The position numbers and the translations under genes are program-made. DNA of 8,488 bases from Candidatus Colwellbacteria bacterium CG10_big_fil_rev_8_21_14_0_10_41_28 (GTDB lineage Bacteria; Patescibacteriota; Minisyncoccia; UBA6257; Colwellbacteraceae), in contig PFAG01000005.1 of assembly GCA_002773755.1 (NCBI GenBank), forward strand, positions 1 to 8,488, written 5' to 3'. The notes beneath the pieces were generated by a model. That model worked only from the letters and a program-made list of their open reading frames with translations. It had not been told where the DNA came from and did not search any database. Shown here piece by piece: positions 1 through 5,746 of the stretch (its first letter is position 1; each line of letters begins with the position of its first letter).

Positions 1-161
1 AACTGAGAACCGAATTCACTCATCTTTCCAAATCTCCTTCCATGCTGACCTGGTTTATATGGCTTACGCACCAAAGCAGCCTTTGGTGAATTAGCCCTCT
101 CTCCCTTACGAGATAGCTTAATTCCTAGGCTCCTTTCCTTTTTTTCTAAAATCTTTGGCAT
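1..161 (-). CDS. rpsD: 30S ribosomal protein S4, N-terminal part (runs off the window)
   Basis: S4 is a primary 16S rRNA-binding protein that starts small-subunit assembly and in many bacteria represses its own operon. Only the first 53 codons are visible. The protein starts MPKILEKKERSLGIKLS and contains the S4 hallmark PGQHG (about residues 43-47) followed by basic residues. The usual S4 opening (M-G-R-Y-x-G-P with a Cys-x-x-Cys or Cys-rich strand) is replaced by a cysteine-free Lys/Glu-rich segment, which I believe occurs in Parcubacteria. The ATG at 161 lies one base after the rpsK stop (TAG-T-ATG), so translation is probably coupled; there is only a weak purine stretch (AGAAGAAA) upstream. 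Position after rpsM-rpsK is the classical alpha-operon order, so rpoA and rplQ would be expected next, beyond base 1. Identity is well supported by motif plus context; the C-terminal S4 RNA-binding domain cannot be checked. Confidence 0.93.
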   Translation of the reverse strand, partial: MPKILEKKERSLGIKLSRKGERANSPKAALVRKPYKPGQHGRRFGKMSEFGSQ

Positions 162-162
162 A

Positions 163-606
163 CTAATTTCTTCTTTGTTTTCTTGGTCTTGGACCGTTGT
201 GAGCTATTGGAGTTATATCCTTAATAGAAAGGAGCTCGAATCCACTAGCAACTAGTGATCTGATTGCACCATCTCTTCCCGGCCCTATTCCAGAAGCATA
301 TATATGAATCTTATTAGGCCCGTTCTTGCTCAACTTCTCAACTATGCCAGCAACAACCTTAGAAGCTGCAAATGGGGTTGCTTTCTTAGGCCCAGCAAAA
401 CCCATGGAACCAGCACTAGACCAAGCAATGACATCACCATTTTCATCAGTAACAGTTAAAACGGTGTTGTTATATGAAGAGTTGATATAAATGCGGCCCT
501 CCTCAATTTTCCTAGCAGCCCTCTTCCCTCTCTTTTTAGGAACCGATTGAGAAGCCTTTTTGGCTGATCCATCTGCCCCCTTATCTGCAATCTTTTTCTT
601 TCCCAT
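163..606 (-). CDS. rpsK: 30S ribosomal protein S11
   Basis: S11 sits on the platform of the 30S subunit near the mRNA exit and helps shape the E-site. The 147-residue protein matches the family along residues 35-147: SSYNNTVLTVTD (about 43-54), FAGPKKATPFAA (70-81), GIGPGRDGAIRSL (106-118) and the conserved end ITPIAHNGPRPRKQRRN. It is about 18 residues longer than the E. coli protein (129) because of an N-terminal extension of roughly 20 residues rich in Lys, Ala and Ser (MGKKKIADKGADGSAKKASQ). In the last motif a Pro replaces the usual Cys after HNG. The ATG at 606 follows the rpsM stop by one base (TAA-T-ATG) and has no Shine-Dalgarno sequence, so coupling to rpsM is likely. Gene identity is certain; the only open point is whether the extension is translated, but no better internal start is evident. 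Confidence 0.98.
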   Translation of the reverse strand: MGKKKIADKGADGSAKKASQSVPKKRGKRAARKIEEGRIYINSSYNNTVLTVTDENGDVIAWSSAGSMGFAGPKKATPFAASKVVAGIVEKLSKNGPNKIHIYASGIGPGRDGAIRSLVASGFELLSIKDITPIAHNGPRPRKQRRN

Positions 607-607
607 A

Positions 608-991
608 TTACTTAAGTGTTAGTTTTCTGCGACCACTTCCCATGGTGTTTCTTACATTCCCTCTAATGGTCCTGGAATTTCTCTTTGTGCTCTGTCCCCT
701 CACAGGCAATCTTCTTGAATGTCTGATACCCTTGTATGATTTAATATTCTTTAATCGATTAATATCCTGTCTTACATCTTGTCTAAGCTCTCCTTCAATC
801 TTATATTTGCTCTCAATAGCAGTTTTGATTTTAGCCATCTCGTCTTGGCTAAGATCTTTTGTTCTTTTGCTCTTATCAAAACCTAATTCTTGAACTAGCT
901 TCTCTGCCCTAGCTTGACCGATACCATGCACATAAGTAAGGGCAATCTCTACCCTCTTTTCATCTGGAATATTTACACCAAATAATCTCAT
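608..991 (-). CDS. rpsM: 30S ribosomal protein S13
   Basis: S13 lies in the head of the 30S subunit and contacts the 50S subunit (intersubunit bridges) and the P-site tRNA through its C-terminal tail. The 127-residue protein has the family pattern throughout: GVNIPDEKRVEIALTYVHGIG (5-25, the helix-two-turns-helix), a middle helical hairpin, YKGIRHSRRLPVRGQSTKRN (86-105) and a basic tail. The tail is longer than in E. coli (118 aa) and replaces the usual RTRKGPRK with RTIRGNVRNTMGSGRRK. The start ATG at 991 shares its A with the rpmJ stop (TAATG), a one-base overlap. The upstream AGGGAT could act as a ribosome binding site but is only about 3 nt from the ATG. The gene follows infA-rpmJ and precedes rpsK, the standard order. 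Confidence 0.98.
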   Translation of the reverse strand: MRLFGVNIPDEKRVEIALTYVHGIGQARAEKLVQELGFDKSKRTKDLSQDEMAKIKTAIESKYKIEGELRQDVRQDINRLKNIKSYKGIRHSRRLPVRGQSTKRNSRTIRGNVRNTMGSGRRKLTLK

Positions 992-1107
992 TATCCCTGT
1001 CTTTGCTTATGTTTGGGGTTAGTCTTACAAATTACATAAACACGCCCCTTGCGGCGAATTGTCTGACAACTTATACATATCTTTTTTACTGAAGCTCTTA
1101 CCTTCAT
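991..1107 (-). CDS. rpmJ: 50S ribosomal protein L36
   Basis: This small gene encodes a 38-residue zinc-ribbon protein of the large subunit that binds 23S rRNA near its 3' part. I translated it by hand: it begins [20 protein letters not shown] and ends PKHKQRQG. The zinc ligands of the classical type are all present: Cys11, Cys14, Cys27 and His33. The length equals the usual 37-38 residues. Its ATG overlaps the infA stop as ATGA (bases 1104-1107), and its TAA overlaps the rpsM ATG by one base, so all three genes should be translationally coupled. GGAG occurs 3 nt before the ATG, too close for an ideal ribosome binding site. This is the C+ (zinc-binding) form of L36, not the zinc-free paralogue made under zinc limitation. 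Confidence 0.97.
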   Translation of the reverse strand: MKVRASVKKICISCQTIRRKGRVYVICKTNPKHKQRQG

Positions 1108-1301
1108 AATCTCCATGTAATTCTGCCGCGCTCGCTTTTAGCATCAGGTAATTCAACTTTGACCTTGTCGCCTGGCAAAATACGAATTCTACGAATTCTC
1201 ATTTTTCCAGCCAAATAGGCCAGGATTTCCCTGTCATCATCTAACTTTACCCTGAAGTTAGCTCCTGGCAGGGCCTCCAGAATTATTCCTTCAACTGTCA
1301 T
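1104..1301 (-). CDS. infA: Translation initiation factor IF-1
   Basis: IF-1 is an S1/OB-fold protein that binds the ribosomal A site and supports IF-2 and IF-3 during initiation. The 65-residue product matches the family over its length: [20 protein letters not shown] (3-22), [22 protein letters not shown] (30-51) and the end RGRITWRL. It lacks about six to seven N-terminal residues compared with the 72-residue E. coli protein. The start is fixed by sequence: an in-frame TAA directly precedes the ATG at 1301, so no longer reading is possible. There is no Shine-Dalgarno sequence. The 30-bp gap upstream contains a candidate promoter that would give an mRNA leader of only a few bases. The TGA stop overlaps the rpmJ start. 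The secY, adk and map genes often found before infA are absent here; a membrane protein gene precedes it instead. Confidence 0.97.
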   Translation of the reverse strand: MTVEGIILEALPGANFRVKLDDDREILAYLAGKMRIRRIRILPGDKVKVELPDAKSERGRITWRL

Positions 1302-1315
1302 TTAACGCGATTGGG

Positions 1316-1345
1316 ATATTACCATATAGAACTAATCAACGTCAA
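1316..1345 (-). promoter_or_regulatory. Candidate sigma-70-type promoter for infA-rpmJ-rpsM-rpsK-rpsD
   Basis: On the minus strand TTGACG (1345-1340, five of six consensus bases) is followed after 18 bp by TAATAT (1321-1316, four of six). The -35 box lies in the last codons of the upstream 521-aa gene. Transcription would begin near 1309, leaving a leader of roughly 8 nt before the infA ATG at 1301. Such a short leader agrees with the lack of a ribosome binding site, but the match is modest in AT-rich DNA and readthrough from the upstream gene could serve instead. Confidence 0.35.
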
Positions 1346-2897
1346 TGGTAATCCTACTATTTCTCTGAGGAACTCTATTCACCCAAAAAGGAGACATCCT
1401 AATTTCTCCCGACTTGGCTCCAGAAGCAAATATCTCTTGTCTAAGCTGATTTTCTGTCATTCCTCTAATCTTTTCCTTAAATTCCTCCTTATTAAATGGG
1501 TTTACCCAGGTAGAATCAAAGCTAATTGCGGCAGAAACACCGTCTCCATCAACCTCAACTGCTCCAAACTCTGTAGAATAGTCATAAATAGCCAAATCCT
1601 TGCCAGCTTCTTCTTCAAAGTACCCCTCAAAAACAGAAACCAGCTCGTCCGCATTAAACCCAACTAGGCTGAGACTCCCATAAAGGGTTATTGAGAAGTT
1701 CCCCTGCTCATCTACAACATTATTAACCTGTTCTTTTGTTATCTCCACATCCTGACCCTCATCAAGAATCTCTATACCATCAGGCAAGTTAATTAAGAAC
1801 TCTGTTTTAATAAGTTCCTCTAGGGCTTTAGATAAATCTTTTCTAGCAACATTAATATCGTCTTCGGTTGGAACCTTTACCTCACCCGTGTATCCACCAG
1901 TCATGGCGGCGCTTGATAAACCATAGAATCCTTCATATCTAGAAGACCCTTGAAATCCAGGAATTCTAAAAATATCAACTGGCCCAATATTATACTCTTC
2001 ACCAGGCTGATCAGCTGTTACTGGAACATTAATACTCGATGGAACCAAATCTCCATCAACCATCTTCCCACCAGGAACAGTTATGTCTCTATCTGCTCTA
2101 TATATTTTCCCCTCTGGAGTTACAAATCTTGTAGTCTCGACTAATGTTTGTGGACTAGTATTGAAATTGTTATATACAGTTATTATCCCCTTGGCCTTTC
2201 TCCCAACAGAATCCTCCCCAGTAGCTGGATAACTCTTGGTTAGATTCTTCTCACCGGAAAGGGCTACCCCCCTTAGATAGATTGTGTTGGCCTCGAGCCT
2301 ACTCTCCTCTATCTCTGGTGAAGCAATAAGGTTGCCGATAAATCCATGCTCCATCTTTTCAAGAGCTATTGAGATAGATGCTTTAGGCAAAAAGACTACG
2401 GCTCCAAAAAGCACTAATGCTAAAATCACTCCCGAGAGAGCCAAGATGGCTAGCCTTCTCATACCTCCCCCTTTCTTGGTTGATCTAGCCTTTTTTGTCT
2501 TCTTTGTTTTTCTCTTCTTCTTTGTGGCACCTTCAACCTCTTCCTCTTCTTCTTCAACTTCTTCAGCCTCTTCATCAACCTTAGGGCTAATAGATTTACC
2601 AGGCTTAATTTTTACAATATCAGAAACCGTCTTCTTCCCCCTTCCCAAAAATGGATTAAGGGACTTTATCCCCACCTCGTTTAGTCTAGATAGAATATTG
2701 TCATCAACTGACTCAACTAATAGATTTTTTCCAGCAGCATCTGCCTCTCTTTTGATAAGCTCTAGATTCTTCTTTGATTCGCCGGCTTGAGCATCTCTTG
2801 GAATATACAATACAACATCGTTATCGTCGGCTCCTATTACCTTCTCTATAGCAGAAGTTACAGAGTCAGACTTATTTAAATATATTTTTTTACTCAC
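1332..2897 (-). CDS. Single-pass membrane protein with gp47/baseplate-J-like extracytoplasmic region
   Basis: The 521-residue protein has a clear layout. Residues 1-80 form a predicted alpha/beta domain starting KKIYLNKSDSVTSAIEKV, with VVLYIPRDA near 28-36. Residues 81-107 are a linker. Residues 108-122 are an almost pure Glu/Asp run, followed by a Lys/Arg-rich run (126-148). One hydrophobic helix spans about 147-170. The remaining 350 residues should lie outside the cytoplasm by the positive-inside rule. That part contains GIITVYNNFNTSPQTL (237-252), VTADQPGEEYNIGP (293-306), IPGFQG (312-317) and MTGGYTG (332-338), which I associate with CPR proteins annotated as baseplate J/gp47-like. That label is from memory and does not imply a phage structure. 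There is no cleavable signal peptide or lipobox. The start is GTG at 2897: a TAA lies four codons upstream, and the first ATG (Met146) would remove the N-terminal domain. It has its own strong candidate promoter. The true function is unknown to me; a surface or envelope role is an inference. Confidence 0.75.
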   Translation of the reverse strand: MSKKIYLNKSDSVTSAIEKVIGADDNDVVLYIPRDAQAGESKKNLELIKREADAAGKNLLVESVDDNILSRLNEVGIKSLNPFLGRGKKTVSDIVKIKPGKSISPKVDEEAEEVEEEEEEVEGATKKKRKTKKTKKARSTKKGGGMRRLAILALSGVILALVLFGAVVFLPKASISIALEKMEHGFIGNLIASPEIEESRLEANTIYLRGVALSGEKNLTKSYPATGEDSVGRKAKGIITVYNNFNTSPQTLVETTRFVTPEGKIYRADRDITVPGGKMVDGDLVPSSINVPVTADQPGEEYNIGPVDIFRIPGFQGSSRYEGFYGLSSAAMTGGYTGEVKVPTEDDINVARKDLSKALEELIKTEFLINLPDGIEILDEGQDVEITKEQVNNVVDEQGNFSITLYGSLSLVGFNADELVSVFEGYFEEEAGKDLAIYDYSTEFGAVEVDGDGVSAAISFDSTWVNPFNKEEFKEKIRGMTENQLRQEIFASGAKSGEIRMSPFWVNRVPQRNSRITIDVD

Positions 2898-2928
2898 TTG
2901 GTTTTTTTAGATCTGATTTACAACTCTA

Positions 2929-2957
2929 ATTATATCTTTATGTACCGTTTTTCCCAA
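2929..2957 (-). promoter_or_regulatory. Sigma-70-type promoter for the 521-aa membrane protein gene
   Basis: On the minus strand TTGGGA (2957-2952) is followed by exactly 17 bp and a perfect TATAAT (2934-2929). Transcription would start near 2922, giving a leader of about 24 nt before the GTG at 2897. This leader has no Shine-Dalgarno sequence. It falls in the only sizeable gap of the window (67 bp) and is the best promoter match I found, so it probably separates the dnaG-rpoD-alaS transcript from the membrane protein gene. Confidence 0.6.
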
Positions 2958-2978
2958 CTAATTTTTATTTTGTTGGGA
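2952..2978. repeat. 7-bp inverted repeat between the 296-aa and 521-aa genes
   Basis: TCCCAAC (2952-2958) pairs with GTTGGGA (2972-2978) around a 13-nt AT-rich loop. In minus-strand RNA the stop codon of the 296-aa gene lies in the loop, and the downstream arm covers the -35 box of the next promoter. There is no U-tract after the stem (AAAACGG follows), so it is a poor intrinsic terminator. A weak 3' hairpin or an operator is possible, and chance cannot be excluded for 7 bp. Confidence 0.35.
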
Positions 2979-3855
2979 TAAGCCACTTCATTCTCCTAAT
3001 CGCTAAGTCGTTAAAATCCTCATAAATCCCATGTATATTGTCATCTAAAAAGATCTCGACATCTAGCTCTTTATCTGGCTTAGAGAAACCGATCTTAACA
3101 TTTCCAAGATTAAATCTCTTTCTATATATATTTTCTGGCAACTCTATGGATGAATTAAGATAGAAACTCTTCTTCCCTCTACCGATGTTTCCAAGACTCT
3201 CTTTTAATATATCCATCATCTCAGAAAAGTTATCGTAAAAATGTTTGTCTATCCTTCTCTTGATATGATCTGAGACATCTCCACGAGCATACTTTGCATA
3301 GACTCCTTTAGCTGTATCAAAATCGAGCAACAGCTCATCCTCCAGTACTCCATAAACCTTATCAACACCCCAGTCAAAATCATTTATATAAGTAACCTCA
3401 TCTAGGCTAACCTTGTATACTCTAGTGTCTTCCGAAGAAACCTCTATATAATAGTGTTCTCCATCGCCTATTTCATCTGCCAACATATATCCCCTAACAG
3501 CCCCTCCATCTAGAATTAATTTCCCCTCCTCATAATCACCTCCCTTTACGATACTAATAGAGAGAGTTATCTCTAAAGTTTTACCGGTAAATCCATTTGG
3601 ATTAAGTACCTTATGCCCATCTATTTTAACACCCAAAATTCTTGCATCGGTTAAGGCAAGATCCATCTCATTAGTTCCCAATCTTTCTGCAGCGTCAGAT
3701 CGACAGTGATCAAAAAATTTCCAAACTGCCTGAGAAACACTGTTCTCCAAATCCACTATAGTTAATGCCTTTGTTGGGTGGTCTCTATTAATAGAAATAG
3801 ACGAAAACAAAGTCACAACAGATTTTGGATTCGAATCTTGAAATTTTTTTTTCAT
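2965..3855 (-). CDS. Uncharacterised protein, possibly a degenerate FtsA/actin-like (SHS2-containing) protein
   Basis: The 296-residue soluble protein has no signal peptide or membrane segment. Residues 64-103 (MDLALTDARILGVKIDGHKV, then LNPNGFTGKTLEITLSISIV) have the form of the FtsA 1C/SHS2 region, where a strand, the phrase 'x-ID-G-x-x-V-x-NP-x-G-x-x-G' and a further strand occur. The next part (YIEVSSEDTRVYKVS 136-150; DFDWGVDKVYGVLEDELLLD 159-178; YAKYARGDV 186-194) follows the order of the actin phosphate-2 loop and the helix pair after it, but the Gly/Thr residues needed to bind phosphate are missing. The N-terminal actin subdomain with the first phosphate loop is also absent, and FtsA is usually about 400 aa. 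If the reading is right, it is a non-catalytic actin-like scaffold. The ATG at 3855 lies 5 bp after the alaS stop; an in-frame TGA four to five codons upstream rules out a longer form. It is probably the last gene of the dnaG-rpoD-alaS transcript. The gene is real; the family call is inference. Confidence 0.5.
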   Translation of the reverse strand: MKKKFQDSNPKSVVTLFSSISINRDHPTKALTIVDLENSVSQAVWKFFDHCRSDAAERLGTNEMDLALTDARILGVKIDGHKVLNPNGFTGKTLEITLSISIVKGGDYEEGKLILDGGAVRGYMLADEIGDGEHYYIEVSSEDTRVYKVSLDEVTYINDFDWGVDKVYGVLEDELLLDFDTAKGVYAKYARGDVSDHIKRRIDKHFYDNFSEMMDILKESLGNIGRGKKSFYLNSSIELPENIYRKRFNLGNVKIGFSKPDKELDVEIFLDDNIHGIYEDFNDLAIRRMKWLIPTK

Positions 3856-3860
3856 AAAAA

Positions 3861-5744
3861 CTATTCTTCAGCTACCGCTCTAATTCTTCTAATGCCCTCT
3901 CCTACAGCCTCTTGCTTCTTAATTTTTAGCTTCCCTATTACACCTGTGTGCTCGACGTGCGGACCACCGCAAAGCTCTTTAGAAAAAGCATTCTCAAAAT
4001 CTTCTCCAACGAAATAGACTTTAACTTTTTCTGGATACTGAGCATGTGGGACAAAGAGTGCTCCACTACCCTTAGCCTCGTCAACTGGCATCTCTTGAAA
4101 ACTTACTGGAAGATCTTTCTCTATAACCTCATTTACAATTTCTTCCACCTCTTCTATTTCCTTTTCTGTTAGTTTTCTATCAAAGGAAAAGTCGAACCGA
4201 GTTCTTTCAGATGTTATGTCCGAACCCCTCTGCTCAATAGAGTCCCCCACAACCTTCTTTAAGGCAGCCTGCAAAAGGTGTGTTGCCGTGTGAAGATTAG
4301 TTACCTTAATTAGTTCCTCCTCATCGGCAGCTCTTAGCTCTCCCGTATCGAGCATCAAGCCATGTCCGCCGAACTTCTTTCCCGCTCCGGCTTTAGAGGC
4401 ATCCTTATGTCTTTCAAACTCTGTCTCGAAATCTTCTATCTTTAAATCTTTTCCAATACCATTTGGAGCAACCTCTTTAGTTAGTTCAAAAGGAAGACCA
4501 TATGTTTCGTATAGATAAAAAGCCTCTTTTGCTGTTATCTTTTTATAATCGGCTAACTCCCTCAACCCCCTTCCAATAGCTGTCTTAAACTTACTCTTTT
4601 CTGCCTCCATAACCTCAATGATCTCTTTCTCATCAAGATTCTTATAGTGACTCTTATATTTATCAACAATCACCTTAGGAATCTCTGATAAAAGATCTGG
4701 ATGGATATCTTTCTGAATCTCATAAGCTATAACTCTTCTAAGAAGCCTCCTTAGAACATATCCCTCTTCTTTATTAGATGGCGCGACCCCATCTGCTATA
4801 AGAAAAGCAGCGCCCCTCAAGTGATCTGCAAAGATTCTCTTTGTCTCAATCTCAAGTCCCGGAGATAAATCATCAATCTTCTCTATGATCGGTTTAAAAA
4901 CATCTATTTCAAAAACGTCTCCAAATCCATTAGCAGCAGCCGCTATTCTTTCTAAACCTCCTCCAAAATCAACATTCCTCTGCTCTAGTTTTTCAAACTC
5001 TCCACTTTCATTTTTCTTATACTCCATAAAGACGGAATTTCCGATCTCCAAGAATCTCCCACAATCACAGTTTGGGTGGCAATGTTCTCCAAAACTCTTA
5101 TCGTGCTCCACATCCGTAAACTCATAAAAAACCTCTGAATCTGGACCTCCAAGCTCTCCAGCAGGCATCTGATCAGGCTTGCCCTTCCTGCTCCACCAAT
5201 TCTTGGAAGAGTCGTAATAAAAGATTCTTCCACCCTCCATTCCTTTTTTATATCCATCCTCTTCAGACCCCACATTAACAATCTTGCTGTGGACCCCTTT
5301 ACTCTCAAAAAGTTTCTCCCAAATATCAGCGGATTCATCATCGCGAGGGATACCGTTATCCTCATCTCCCATAAAGACAGTTACATACAGATTCTTAGGA
5401 TCAATACCAAGCTCGTCCACTAAAAACTCAAAGAACCATGGAAGCTGCTCTTCTTTGAAATAGTCTCCCAAAGACCAATTCCCAAGCATTTCAAAGAAGG
5501 TTGTGTGCCTATTATCACCAACCTCCTCTATATCTTCTGCCCTAAAGCACTTCTGCGAGTCTGTTAACCTTTTTCCATCTGGATGCTTTTTCCCCATTAA
5601 ATATGGGATTAGAGGCTGCATCCCTGAGCCCGTTAGAAGAGTTGTCGGATCATCTTGTGGAAGCAAGAGGGCAGAGACAATCTCTGTGTGCCCCCTGTCT
5701 TTAAAAAATGTTAAATATTTACTCCTAATCTCTTCTACTGTCAT
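3861..5744 (-). CDS. alaS: Alanyl-tRNA synthetase, short form without the C-Ala domain
   Basis: The enzyme activates alanine with ATP and charges tRNA-Ala in the cytoplasm. The catalytic class II core covers about 1-240, with class II motif 2 in RHTTFFEMLGNWSLGDYF (79-96) and motif 3 in GGGLERIAAA (261-270). A helical tRNA-recognition region follows to about 440. The editing domain that hydrolyses mischarged Ser- and Gly-tRNA carries both zinc-site motifs, HTATH (485-489) and CGGPH (592-596). The protein ends right after the conserved GEGIRRIRAVAEE, so the C-terminal C-Ala/DHHA1 domain of the 876-residue E. coli enzyme is absent. No continuation follows downstream: the next frame is a different gene. 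Short AlaRS of about 600 residues are, as far as I recall, common in CPR bacteria. A Cys/His cluster HCHPNCDCGR lies at 221-230. The ATG is at 5744, two bases after the rpoD stop, with no Shine-Dalgarno sequence, so expression probably depends on the dnaG-rpoD transcript. Confidence 0.97.
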   Translation of the reverse strand: MTVEEIRSKYLTFFKDRGHTEIVSALLLPQDDPTTLLTGSGMQPLIPYLMGKKHPDGKRLTDSQKCFRAEDIEEVGDNRHTTFFEMLGNWSLGDYFKEEQLPWFFEFLVDELGIDPKNLYVTVFMGDEDNGIPRDDESADIWEKLFESKGVHSKIVNVGSEEDGYKKGMEGGRIFYYDSSKNWWSRKGKPDQMPAGELGGPDSEVFYEFTDVEHDKSFGEHCHPNCDCGRFLEIGNSVFMEYKKNESGEFEKLEQRNVDFGGGLERIAAAANGFGDVFEIDVFKPIIEKIDDLSPGLEIETKRIFADHLRGAAFLIADGVAPSNKEEGYVLRRLLRRVIAYEIQKDIHPDLLSEIPKVIVDKYKSHYKNLDEKEIIEVMEAEKSKFKTAIGRGLRELADYKKITAKEAFYLYETYGLPFELTKEVAPNGIGKDLKIEDFETEFERHKDASKAGAGKKFGGHGLMLDTGELRAADEEELIKVTNLHTATHLLQAALKKVVGDSIEQRGSDITSERTRFDFSFDRKLTEKEIEEVEEIVNEVIEKDLPVSFQEMPVDEAKGSGALFVPHAQYPEKVKVYFVGEDFENAFSKELCGGPHVEHTGVIGKLKIKKQEAVGEGIRRIRAVAEE

Positions 5745-5746
5745 TT

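Noticed and set aside
1104..1106. Recoded TGA (Gly) as in Gracilibacteria
   Set aside because: The TGA ends infA exactly where IF-1 proteins end, and no in-frame TGA occurs inside the other genes.
1311..1667. 118-codon plus-strand frame opposite the end of the 521-aa gene
   Set aside because: It lies opposite a conserved coding region, has no recognisable motif and no ribosome binding site.
2284..2790. 168-codon open frame on the plus strand with Phe/Ser-rich product
   Set aside because: It is the complement of the acidic and lysine-rich coding part of the 521-aa gene; the Ser and Phe runs are direct mirror products of Glu and Lys codons, and there is no family resemblance.
1332..2897. Prophage or phage-tail-derived island suggested by the baseplate-J-like region
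   Set aside because: No other phage gene is nearby, the protein has a membrane anchor, and the neighbours are all housekeeping genes on the same strand.
2952..2978. Inverted repeat as an intrinsic terminator
   Set aside because: The stem is only 7 bp with a 13-nt loop, and no U-tract follows in the minus-strand RNA.
3856..3870. Frameshift fusing alaS to the 296-aa gene to restore a C-Ala domain
   Set aside because: The 296-aa protein has no C-Ala/DHHA1 features, and both genes have clean ends 5 bp apart.
4985..5365. 126-codon minus-strand frame inside alaS
   Set aside because: It lies in another frame within the conserved AlaRS catalytic domain and shows no family features.
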